From an uncultured Planctomycetaceae bacterium (GTDB lineage Bacteria > Planctomycetota > Planctomycetia > Planctomycetales > Planctomycetaceae): a stretch of DNA of 22,341 nt. How positions within the stretch are numbered: the stretch's first letter is position 1; each line of letters starts with the position of its first letter. Of this stretch, positions 1 to 6,291 are shown piece by piece. The stretch is from assembly GCA_903921605.1 (NCBI GenBank), contig CAIXQV010000535.1, forward strand, positions 1 to 22,341. Reading direction: 5' to 3'. Position numbers and translations under genes: made by a program. The notes under the pieces are model-generated. The model did no database searches, was not told the origin of the DNA, and worked only from the letters and a program-made list of their open reading frames with translations.

Positions 1-37
1 TCCGCCGACGGGATTTTTCATCACGCCACATTGCCCC

Positions 38-1096
38 ATGATGAATGACGCTTCTTCTTTACGACGATTGCTGGCGATTGAATCGTCCTGCGACGAAACA
101 GCGGCGGCGGTTGTGCGCGAAGATGGCGTCGTCCTGTCCAGCATTATTGCGTCGCAGTTCGAACTGCATGAAGAGTGGGGCGGAGTCGTTCCGGAGATTG
201 CTTCCAGAGCCCATGTGCGTCGGATTCTTCCGGTCATTCAGGCGGCGTTGAAAGAGGCTGACTGCTTGACGTCGGATCTCCATGCAATTGCAGTCACGAC
301 TGAGCCCGGGCTTGTCGGATCTTTGCTGGTCGGTCTGACGGCTGCCAAGACAATGGCGATGAGCCTTCAGATTCCGCTCGTGACTGTCAATCATGTTGAG
401 GCTCACATCTACGCTTGTGGAATGGGTCAGGATCATTCCATTTATCCATGCGCGGGGTTTGTTGTTAGTGGCGGACATACCAATCTCTACGATTGTCGCT
501 CTGCGACAGAATGCCAGTTGATCGGTGGCACCACGGATGACGCGGCTGGTGAAGCCTTCGACAAGGTGGCCAGAATTTTGAACCTGCCCTACCCGGGAGG
601 TCCCGCCATTCAGAAAGCGGCACTCAGTGGCAATGCAAAGAAATTCACCATGCCGCGACCATTGATTCATAGCGGCCGCCTGGATTTCAGTTTTTCCGGA
701 TTGAAGACGGCCGTTCTGTACGCGGCTCGAGGTGTTCCGGGGCCGAACCAGGTTGCTGAAACGCCGCCGGAGTGTGTGAATGATCTGGCTGCTGCGTTTC
801 AGGAAGCAGCGGTCGATGTTCTCGTGTCCAAATGTCGCCAGGCAGTTCGGCAACTCGGCTATTCTCGACTTTGTGTCGGAGGAGGTGTCGCCGCGAACCA
901 GCTCCTGCGTAACGAGTTGCTGAAGATGGCGAAACGTGAACGAATCGAGCTGCTGGTGGCTCCTATGAATTTGTGTACGGATAATGCTGCGATGGCGGCC
1001 ATCGCATGGGATCTTTTAAAGGCGGGAAAAACCGCCAATCTCGACGCAGACGTACTGCCCGGACTGGTTCGCCATAATTTCCAGAACCGACGCTGA
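38..1096 (+). CDS. tsaD: tRNA N6-adenosine threonylcarbamoyltransferase TsaD
   Basis: TsaD (Kae1/Qri7 family) transfers the threonylcarbamoyl group from threonylcarbamoyl-adenylate to A37 of ANN-decoding tRNAs, working in the cytoplasm with TsaB and TsaE. The protein is 352 residues, close to the usual 335-350. Seen in the sequence: the N-terminal IESSCDET motif (about residues 14-21), the metal-binding histidines of NHVEAH (H119, H123), the ASKHA nucleotide-binding segments VSGGHTN (143-149) and GGGVAAN (281-287), and CTDNAAM (313-319) with the third metal ligand D315. ATG at 38 is followed directly by an in-frame ATG at 41. Neither has a visible Shine-Dalgarno site, so the start is uncertain by one codon. 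The partner genes tsaB and tsaE are not in the window. It is probably unrelated to the polysaccharide genes downstream. The family call is very secure. Confidence 0.97.
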   Translation: MMNDASSLRRLLAIESSCDETAAAVVREDGVVLSSIIASQFELHEEWGGVVPEIASRAHVRRILPVIQAALKEADCLTSDLHAIAVTTEPGLVGSLLVGLTAAKTMAMSLQIPLVTVNHVEAHIYACGMGQDHSIYPCAGFVVSGGHTNLYDCRSATECQLIGGTTDDAAGEAFDKVARILNLPYPGGPAIQKAALSGNAKKFTMPRPLIHSGRLDFSFSGLKTAVLYAARGVPGPNQVAETPPECVNDLAAAFQEAAVDVLVSKCRQAVRQLGYSRLCVGGGVAANQLLRNELLKMAKRERIELLVAPMNLCTDNAAMAAIAWDLLKAGKTANLDADVLPGLVRHNFQNRR

Positions 1097-1130
1097 TCGC
1101 GGCGAGAACTCAAGATTCAGGCCCGTCGAA

Positions 1131-1158
1131 TTGACATCACTGTCGGCAAGTCTACGAT
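1131..1158 (+). promoter_or_regulatory. Candidate sigma70-type promoter before the GT2 gene
   Basis: A perfect TTGACA -35 box (1131-1136) is followed after 16 bases by TACGAT (1153-1158), which matches the -10 consensus at four of six positions. Transcription would begin about seven bases further on, at or next to the ATG at 1165, giving a leaderless or nearly leaderless message. No Shine-Dalgarno site is visible before that ATG, which is consistent. This is prediction by eye only. Confidence 0.4.
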
Positions 1159-1164
1159 GACGGC

Positions 1165-1917
1165 ATGAGCCAGCGCATTCTGACGGCTTTGCCCGTCTAC
1201 AACGAAGTGTCGCACGTCGCCGGCGTGCTGTCGGAACTCCAGAATCACACCAAAGACATTTTGGTCGTGAACGATGGTTCTACAGACGGAACAGCTCATG
1301 TTCTGAACGGGTTTTCTGACATCACGGTTCTGCACCACAACCCCAATCGTGGCTACGGCGCTGCACTGACGACAGCGTTCGAATACGCTCTGAAGCAGAA
1401 TTATGATGTTTTGGTAACGATGGATTGCGATGGGCAACATCAGCCACATCTGGTGCAACAGATTGCGGCAATGGTACAGGGAGCCGATGTTCCCATCGAT
1501 ATGGTTTCCGGCTCACGCTATTTGAAACAGTTCTCCGGGGACAGTATTCCTCCGATCGAACGCCGCCAGATTAATGCTCGAATCACGGCGTGTCTCAACG
1601 AGAAACTTGGGCTGTCAATTACTGATGCTTTCTGCGGATTCAAAGCCTACCGAGTTCCTGCTTTGGCTGACCTGGACATCACGGACACTGGTTATGCAAT
1701 GCCGCTCCAGTTATGGGTGCAAGCGGTTGATCTGGGCTGGAAGATTCAGGAATTTGCCGTGCCGCTGATCTATCTCGATGAGAAGCGATCGTTCGGAGGC
1801 TCTCTGGATGACGCAGCAATCCGCCTTGCTCACTACCACAGCGTGCTGAACACGGAACTGGAGCGACGCGGGATGTCGCAGCGATTTACCGCAGACTGTG
1901 GTTCGTCAGCGAAATAG
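1165..1917 (+). CDS. Family 2 glycosyltransferase, DPM1/dolichyl-phosphate-mannose-synthase-like
   Basis: This is a cytoplasmic GT-A fold glycosyltransferase of 250 residues that should transfer a sugar from a nucleotide sugar to a lipid or glycan acceptor. Seen: VVNDGSTDGT (34-43) for nucleotide binding, the metal-binding DCDGQH (87-92, DxD type), SGSRY (115-119), and DAFCGFKAYR near residue 153, which resembles the acceptor region of DPM1-like enzymes. There is no C-terminal membrane segment, unlike many lipid-linked members, so the acceptor cannot be read from the sequence. It starts 68 bases after tsaD at an ATG that may coincide with the transcription start. It is the first of several glycosyltransferases in the window and may serve the same surface glycan. 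The family is secure; the substrate is unknown. Confidence 0.9.
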   Translation: MSQRILTALPVYNEVSHVAGVLSELQNHTKDILVVNDGSTDGTAHVLNGFSDITVLHHNPNRGYGAALTTAFEYALKQNYDVLVTMDCDGQHQPHLVQQIAAMVQGADVPIDMVSGSRYLKQFSGDSIPPIERRQINARITACLNEKLGLSITDAFCGFKAYRVPALADLDITDTGYAMPLQLWVQAVDLGWKIQEFAVPLIYLDEKRSFGGSLDDAAIRLAHYHSVLNTELERRGMSQRFTADCGSSAK

Positions 1918-2202
1918 TCGCTTGTAGGGAAGCGGAATGGCGCGAGCCATCCGGTGAGTCATCGAAGTGTCCAGTGGACTCCCTGTCACCTCTTTGGCGT
2001 GCCTCGCGGCCTGCCGCCTTAAGACTGAGTCCCTGCGTTTCCGACCAAAAATGGCCAGAAACACGACTTTTTCTGAAGATTTCTGCCCCAAAAGCCGCGT
2101 TGCTGCAAAATGAAAAGGCGGGTAAAGTTCTGCGTGATCGGCGATGGATCGCCGAGCCTCAAAAAGGCGTAATACACGCGGAATTTGCAAGAAGAGCGTG
2201 CG
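1918..2202. other. 285-base intergenic region with small dyads
   Basis: I see no convincing gene here; the open frames crossing it are short and lack coding character. It holds a REP-like hairpin at 1934-1952 and a short dyad GGCGATGGATCGCC (2140-2153) about 50 bases before the next start. A weak promoter-like pair, TTGCTG (2100-2105) and TAAAGT (2123-2128) with a 17-base spacer, could drive the following gene, but the match is poor. Confidence 0.5.
1934..1952. repeat. Short REP-like hairpin
   Basis: ATGGC (1937-1941) and GCCAT (1946-1950) pair around a GCGA loop, extended by GG/CC (1934-1935, 1951-1952) across a bulged A. It lies just after the GT2 stop codon, where a repetitive extragenic palindrome would be expected. 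It has no T-tract, so it is not a typical intrinsic terminator. Only one copy is visible in this window, so the repeat call rests on position and shape. Confidence 0.35.
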
Positions 2203-2607
2203 ATGGCAACGGAATGCGTAACGACAGCTAATTCAATCACCGAGGTCCTGCTGGCCGGTGATGCCGTGCTGAATCTGACTCAGCAGCCCCTGAATACAAT
2301 CGCCGGCACGATGTTTGTTTCGTCGGAACAGAACTGTGTGTCGCTGGAGAATCACCCTTGCTGGTTCCGCTGGTCACCGAAGACGGTGCAGGAGATCGGC
2401 GGACTCATTTCAGACGCAGCATTTCGAATCGTCGTTGTTTCGGAAGAAGAATGCTGCGATGCAGAGTTGCTGGTGAGAGAACTTGTTGCCCAACGAGTCC
2501 CCCATCTCCATTGCACACTGATGAACCCCTGCGATGCAGACAACTACATGGACGAACAGGACGCCGAAGCGGTGTCAGAACGCCTGCGACAATTGGGATA
2601 TCTATAA
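2203..2607 (+). CDS. Hypothetical protein of 134 residues, family not recognised
   Basis: I do not recognise this protein. The ATG at 2203 has a purine-rich AAGAAGAG Shine-Dalgarno-like stretch about six bases upstream, which favours it over the in-frame TTG at 2185. The product is small, acidic and apparently soluble, with no signal peptide or membrane segment. It contains several cysteines, including a Cys-Cys pair in a Glu-rich stretch (SEEECCDAELL). The segment FRIVVVSEEECCDAELLVRE and the later LHCTLMNPCDADNY look like alternating strands and helices of a small alpha/beta fold, but this is inference. It ends 103 bases before the phosphodiesterase start, with an inverted repeat in between. 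Codon use and the good ribosome site support a real gene. Confidence 0.7.
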   Translation: MATECVTTANSITEVLLAGDAVLNLTQQPLNTIAGTMFVSSEQNCVSLENHPCWFRWSPKTVQEIGGLISDAAFRIVVVSEEECCDAELLVRELVAQRVPHLHCTLMNPCDADNYMDEQDAEAVSERLRQLGYL

Positions 2608-2619
2608 CAGAGAGTTGCC

Positions 2620-2682
2620 AGTGTTCAGTTTTCAATGTGTCGCACTAACGAACCAGTAACTGAACACTGAAAACTGAACACT
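2620..2682. repeat. Perfect 15-bp inverted repeat with a 33-base loop
   Basis: AGTGTTCAGTTTTCA (2620-2634) is the exact reverse complement of TGAAAACTGAACACT (2668-2682). The right side also holds CTGAACACT twice in direct orientation. The structure sits between the hypothetical gene and the phosphodiesterase, and its right arm ends 16 bases before the GGAGG ribosome site. It is followed by AAAAAG rather than a T-run, so it is not a standard terminator for the upstream gene. Related single-sided tracts occur at 6253-6286 and 7661-7688. Confidence 0.75.
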
Positions 2683-2710
2683 AAAAAGTAGCAGCATGGA
2701 GGCTGCGGTG

Positions 2711-3994
2711 ATGAAACTTTTCATGCTCGGCATCGACGGTCTTCCCCGCTGGATGTGGCAACAATTTGCTGCGTCCGGAGTGATGCCGCATAGCGCGAAA
2801 CTGTTGCAGACCGGGACGCTGGTGCCGATGAAGTCTTCGTTGCCTGAAGTCTCTTCGGCGGCGTGGGCCTCGATCGTGACCGGAGAAAATTCCGGTGGCC
2901 ACAATGTGTTTGGTTTCACCGACTTAATGGACGGAAGCTACACGCTTGGCTTCACGTCATCGCGGACTTTTCGAGCAAAACCATTCTGGGCTCGCGAAGG
3001 CGCTGGCCCAAGCCTGATCATGAATGTGCCACAAACGTATCCAGCACAACCGCTGAATGGCCTGCTGGTTTCCGGATTTGTGGCGCTGGATCTGAAGCGT
3101 GCGGTCTATCCGCCTGAGCAGCTTTCATGGCTTGAAAGCATTAACTACGCGGTCGATGCGGATATGTCACTGGTCGAAAAAGGCAAGCAGCGATTCGTCG
3201 ATGAACTGCGGCGAGTCATGACGGTGCGTTGCCAGGCTCTGCATCACCACTGGGATCGAGAATTCTGGCAGAACATGATGTTTGTGTTTACCGGAACCGA
3301 TCGACTGAATCACTATCTGTGGGAAGATTTTGAAGATAGCTCATCACCATTTCATCAGACGTTTCTGGACTATTACCACGAAGTGGATCGCCAGATCGGA
3401 TGTATTCTTGAACGACTTGATGACCAAACCACTCTGTGTGCTGTTTCCGATCATGGTTTCGCGAGGCAGCGTCTGAGCGTCAATGTGAACTGTCTGCTGG
3501 CAGAGGCGGGCTTGCTTCGACTACGTGCCTCTGATCGACCTTCTTACATCGATATGTTGCCCGAAACCAAAGCGTTCGCCATGGACCCAGGCCGCATTTA
3601 TCTGCATCGCGAGGGACGATATCCGAGCGGCATGGTCAACGCCGACGAATCAGAAGCCTTGCTTAAGGAGCTGACCGCATTATTTCTGAACGCGACGGTC
3701 AATGGCCAGCTTGTTGCTTCAGAAGTGCTGCGAGGAAAAGACGTCTACAGCGGCTCATTTGCTCATCGTGCCCCGGATCTTATTGTGATGCCGGCGAAAG
3801 ACGTCGCTCTATCCGGCCGCATGAATCTGTCAGCTCTGATCGAACCAACAGCAATCAACGGCAAACACACCTATAAGGAATCTTCATTCTTCGTCCGAGG
3901 TCGGAACCTTGGCGAAATCCCCAAAGACATGAAAGTGGAAAACGTGTTGAGTGTCATTCAGCCAGCATCACAGCAATTGAAGCGTGCCGCCTAA
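2711..3994 (+). CDS. Type I phosphodiesterase/nucleotide pyrophosphatase family protein (alkaline phosphatase superfamily)
   Basis: This 427-residue metal-dependent phosphoester hydrolase or transferase belongs to the NPP branch of the alkaline phosphatase superfamily. The expected two-metal site is present: D9 in LGIDG, a nucleophile position at S48 in PEVSSAAWASIVTG, D197 and H201 in TDRLNHY, D247-H248 in VSDHGF, and H386 in NGKHTY. The nucleophile, normally Thr in NPPs, appears to be Ser. No signal peptide is seen, so a cytoplasmic location is likely. The start is ATG 2711, because GGAGG (2698-2702) lies eight bases upstream; the in-frame ATG 2696 would overlap that site. The stop codon ends one base before an inverted-repeat element. 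The substrate (nucleotide sugar, lipid-phosphate or other) cannot be told from sequence. Its position suggests a role in the glycan locus. Confidence 0.85.
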   Translation: MKLFMLGIDGLPRWMWQQFAASGVMPHSAKLLQTGTLVPMKSSLPEVSSAAWASIVTGENSGGHNVFGFTDLMDGSYTLGFTSSRTFRAKPFWAREGAGPSLIMNVPQTYPAQPLNGLLVSGFVALDLKRAVYPPEQLSWLESINYAVDADMSLVEKGKQRFVDELRRVMTVRCQALHHHWDREFWQNMMFVFTGTDRLNHYLWEDFEDSSSPFHQTFLDYYHEVDRQIGCILERLDDQTTLCAVSDHGFARQRLSVNVNCLLAEAGLLRLRASDRPSYIDMLPETKAFAMDPGRIYLHREGRYPSGMVNADESEALLKELTALFLNATVNGQLVASEVLRGKDVYSGSFAHRAPDLIVMPAKDVALSGRMNLSALIEPTAINGKHTYKESSFFVRGRNLGEIPKDMKVENVLSVIQPASQQLKRAA

Positions 3995-3995
3995 G

Positions 3996-4496
3996 AAACG
4001 CAGGATTTACCACAGAGGTCACGGAGAACACAGAGGTAAAGCAAAGAGGTGAATGGGCCAATGGAGATCAATATTGTGACTGGCCACATCGTCGATGCGG
4101 CCATGAAGGTTCATTCAGAGTTGGGGCCAGGTCTTTTGGAATCAGCTTATGAAGCATGCATGATTCATGAACTACGAAAGAGGGCCATTCAAGTTCGCAA
4201 TCAAGTTGAGCAAATGATTAATTACGACGGAATGGTACTCGATGTCGGATATCGACTTGATTTGCTAGTCGAGGAGATCGTCATCATAGAACTAAAATCG
4301 GTCGATGAATTAGCCCCCATCCACAAAGCACAACTATTGTCATACCTGCGATTAAGCAAGAAGAAGATTGGACTTCTGCTGAATTTCAATGTCGAACGAA
4401 TGAAAGACGGAATCATCCGACTCGCTAACTAGTCTCGTCATCCTCTGCGACTCTCCTCTGTGCTCTCCGTGACCTCTGTGGTCAAAACCCTGTCTT
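3996..4496. mobile_element. Inverted-repeat element 1, carrying a GxxExxY nuclease gene
   Basis: The left arm, core ACCACAGAGGTCACGG (from 4009 through CAGAGG at 4036), is mirrored by CCTCTGTGCTCTCCGT...CTGTGGT at 4455-4482. Outside the cores, AAACGCAGGATTT (left) mirrors the right-hand AAAACCCTGTCTTT less exactly, giving ends near 3996 and 4496. A further inner part, CCTCTGCGACTCT (4442-4454), matches the right arms of two other copies in this window. Between the arms is a single gene of the PD-(D/E)XK class. No transposase is present and no target-site duplication is obvious. Known: GxxExxY genes are small, taxonomically scattered and often multi-copy. Mobility is inference. Confidence 0.75.
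4061..4432 (+). CDS. GxxExxY family protein, PD-(D/E)XK nuclease superfamily (PDDEXK_3)
   Basis: This 123-residue protein carries the signature that names the family, G24-LL-E27-SA-Y30. It also has the PD-(D/E)XK nuclease core: D67 in YRLDLLV, E77 and K79 in IIELKS, and the following helix QLLSYL (91-96). It should be a cytoplasmic metal-dependent nuclease or a nuclease-like DNA-binding protein; its cellular role is not established. ATG 4061 is preferred, with AGGTG (4047-4051) nine bases upstream. An in-frame GTG at 4049 would add four residues and overlap that site. The gene sits alone between inverted-repeat arms and looks more AT-rich by eye than its neighbours, suggesting it arrived with the repeats. 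It separates two polysaccharide-type genes and is unlikely to take part in their pathway. Confidence 0.92.
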   Translation: MEINIVTGHIVDAAMKVHSELGPGLLESAYEACMIHELRKRAIQVRNQVEQMINYDGMVLDVGYRLDLLVEEIVIIELKSVDELAPIHKAQLLSYLRLSKKKIGLLLNFNVERMKDGIIRLAN

Positions 4497-4516
4497 TAAA
4501 TGCCCTGTCCTCATCG

Positions 4517-6001
4517 ATGGCCTCTACCATGAACTCCTGTCACAACGCAAATCATACCTGCTGGAGTTGTCCGGCGGTGGAGTTTAAGGGGCATGTGGAT
4601 TTTCGTGCGTGTGGCCAGGCAGCGTTTCGTAAGGCGGCTCAGGGGCAGTTGGTTGTCGAATGCAAGCGGCGTCCGGAGATCGGCTACTTCGATCCGATGT
4701 CGATTACCTATGAATCCTGCTCGGAATGGAAGAAGACCGACACCGGTTATCTGCTCCAGGGGATGCGAGTTCTGATCCTCGGCATGGACGGATATCTCGG
4801 TTGGCCACTCGCTCTGAAACTGGCAAAACTGGGCTGCAAGGTTTACGGCATCGACAACATGCTTCGTCGCAAACTCGTTGCGGAAAGAGGCGCCCAGTCG
4901 GTCACGCCAATTCAATCGATGGCAGATCGGATCGCCGCGGCCAAGGAACATCTTGGCGTAGAGATTGACTTCCGCGAAATCGACCTACTGGATCGCCCGG
5001 CTCTGTTCGCCTACATCAAAGAAGTGCAGCCGGAATCCATCGTTCAGTTCGCCGAAATCCCCAGCGCACCGTACAGCATGGCGGACGTAGAGAAGGCCGT
5101 AAACACGATCCAGAACAACGTCGTGGGAACTTTGGGATTGTTGTTCGGTGTCCGCGATCATGCTCCGGATGCCTCAATCATCAAGCTTGGCACGATGGGC
5201 GAATATGGCAGTCCGTTGACGGGTCGACCACTGTTCGAAGGCCTGTTCCCCGGTGACGCGGTCTTGCAATATCAGGGGCAGGAATGGAGTCTTGGTGGGG
5301 AATTGACGCCTCGAGATCCTGTCAGCTTTTATCACGTGAGCAAAGTTCAGGGCACATTCAGTGTCTATGAAGCCTGCAAATACTGGTGGCTGCGCAGCTA
5401 CGACGTGATGCAGGGAGTGATCTACGGAAACTATTCTGAAGAGCTCCAGGCTCATCCCGATTTGAATACTCGTTTCGATATCGACGAATGGTGGGGCACG
5501 GTCGTCAATCGCTTTGTTGCTCAGGCCGTGATCGGCATGCCGCTGACAATCTACGGCAGCGGAAATCAACTGCGAGGGTACATCACACTGCGTGACGCCA
5601 TGCAGTGTATTACTCGACTCATCGCCGCGCCGCCGGAACCGGGGCAGTATGACGTTGTCAATCAGGTCACCGATGTCTTCAGCGTGATGCAGATTGCCAA
5701 AATGGTTGCGTCAATCGGCCGCGAGTTTGGACTCGAAGTCGAAGTGCAGAGAATTGAGAATCCTCGCGTCGAAGCGGAAGAACATCCTTACGAAGTGATC
5801 CACGAGAAGCTCAGCGACCGCTTTGGATTCGCCTCAGAATCGGGTTTCGCAGACGAGGTGCGACATCTGTTCCGAGTGCTTACGCAGCCACAGAATCAAC
5901 AGCGAATTATCGAGATGCGAGACACATTGTTCCCCAAAACCAAGTGGTCGGGGGAACATGGCAAGCTGGAAGTTTTAGAGACATGGAAACCGGCGGCATG
6001 A
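4517..6001 (+). CDS. UDP-sulfoquinovose synthase-like (SQD1/SqdB) SDR enzyme with cysteine-rich N-terminal extension
   Basis: From about residue 83 this is a close SQD1 relative. It has an NAD-binding MRVLILGMDGYLGW start, KLGTMGEYGSP carrying the catalytic Thr, YHVSK with the SDR Tyr and Lys, and a C-terminal IYGSGNQLRGYITLRD region typical of SQD1. SQD1 converts UDP-glucose and sulfite to UDP-sulfoquinovose, the headgroup donor for sulfolipid. The first 82 residues are unusual. They hold six cysteines (HTCWSC, RACG, VVEC, YESC) and could bind zinc or an Fe-S cluster. The frame is open through both parts with similar codon use, so I read it as one fused protein. Start choice is uncertain: ATG 4517 and 4529 are both possible and neither has a ribosome site; the GTG at 4460 lies inside the repeat arm; ATG 4763 would give only the SQD1 part. 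A related sulfite- or sulfur-sugar reaction cannot be excluded. Confidence 0.88.
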   Translation: MASTMNSCHNANHTCWSCPAVEFKGHVDFRACGQAAFRKAAQGQLVVECKRRPEIGYFDPMSITYESCSEWKKTDTGYLLQGMRVLILGMDGYLGWPLALKLAKLGCKVYGIDNMLRRKLVAERGAQSVTPIQSMADRIAAAKEHLGVEIDFREIDLLDRPALFAYIKEVQPESIVQFAEIPSAPYSMADVEKAVNTIQNNVVGTLGLLFGVRDHAPDASIIKLGTMGEYGSPLTGRPLFEGLFPGDAVLQYQGQEWSLGGELTPRDPVSFYHVSKVQGTFSVYEACKYWWLRSYDVMQGVIYGNYSEELQAHPDLNTRFDIDEWWGTVVNRFVAQAVIGMPLTIYGSGNQLRGYITLRDAMQCITRLIAAPPEPGQYDVVNQVTDVFSVMQIAKMVASIGREFGLEVEVQRIENPRVEAEEHPYEVIHEKLSDRFGFASESGFADEVRHLFRVLTQPQNQQRIIEMRDTLFPKTKWSGEHGKLEVLETWKPAA

Positions 6002-6021
6002 TTACAGAATTGTGTTAATGG

Positions 6022-6250
6022 AATCACAAATTTTCACCACAGAGGTCACAGAGAACACAGAGGAAAGGCGTTGATAGAAAAGGAAGTCTTTGTTTAACGC
6101 AGAGTTCGCAGAGGTACGCAGAGGGAAGGGTGGAAACATTCGACCTAAATTCTCTGCGATCGCCTGCGGCCTCTGCGTTCAAATTCGTTACCAGCGTCTC
6201 TTCGATTCCCCTCTGTGCTCTCCGTGACCTCTGTGGTAAACCCCGCGATT
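6022..6250. mobile_element. Inverted-repeat element 2, gene-less, with nested inner repeat
   Basis: The outer left arm (6022-6063, core ACCACAGAGGTCACAG) mirrors the outer right arm (about 6197-6250, core GTGACCTCTGTGGT, ending AAACCCCGCGATT). Inside is a second inverted pair of different sequence: TTTAACGCAGAGTTCG... (6093-6124) and ...GGCCTCTGCGTTCAAA (6151-6183). There is no open reading frame of note. The outer arms match the arms of the nuclease-bearing copy at 3996-4496, so this may be a non-autonomous derivative, or a structural RNA/DNA element. It starts 20 bases after the SQD1-like stop codon. Confidence 0.75.
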
Positions 6251-6252
6251 AT

Positions 6253-6286
6253 CTGAAAACCGAACACTGAAACCCGAAAACCTGAA
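6253..6286 (+). repeat. A-rich CTGAAAACC-type tract
   Basis: A degenerate direct repeat of the form CTGAAAACCGAACACTGAAA continues to CCTGAA just before the start codon at 6292. It resembles the right arm of the inverted repeat at 2620-2682 and the tract at 7661-7688. The following gene has no Shine-Dalgarno site, so the tract occupies its translation-initiation region. Confidence 0.5.
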
Positions 6287-6291
6287 TTCCC

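Noticed and set aside
59..853. 264-codon open frame on the minus strand
   Set aside because: It lies wholly inside tsaD, whose motifs are unmistakable, and the antisense protein shows no recognisable fold or ribosome site.
2620..2682. Intrinsic terminator after the hypothetical gene
   Set aside because: The stem is AT-rich, the loop is 33 bases, and an A-run rather than a T-run follows the right arm.
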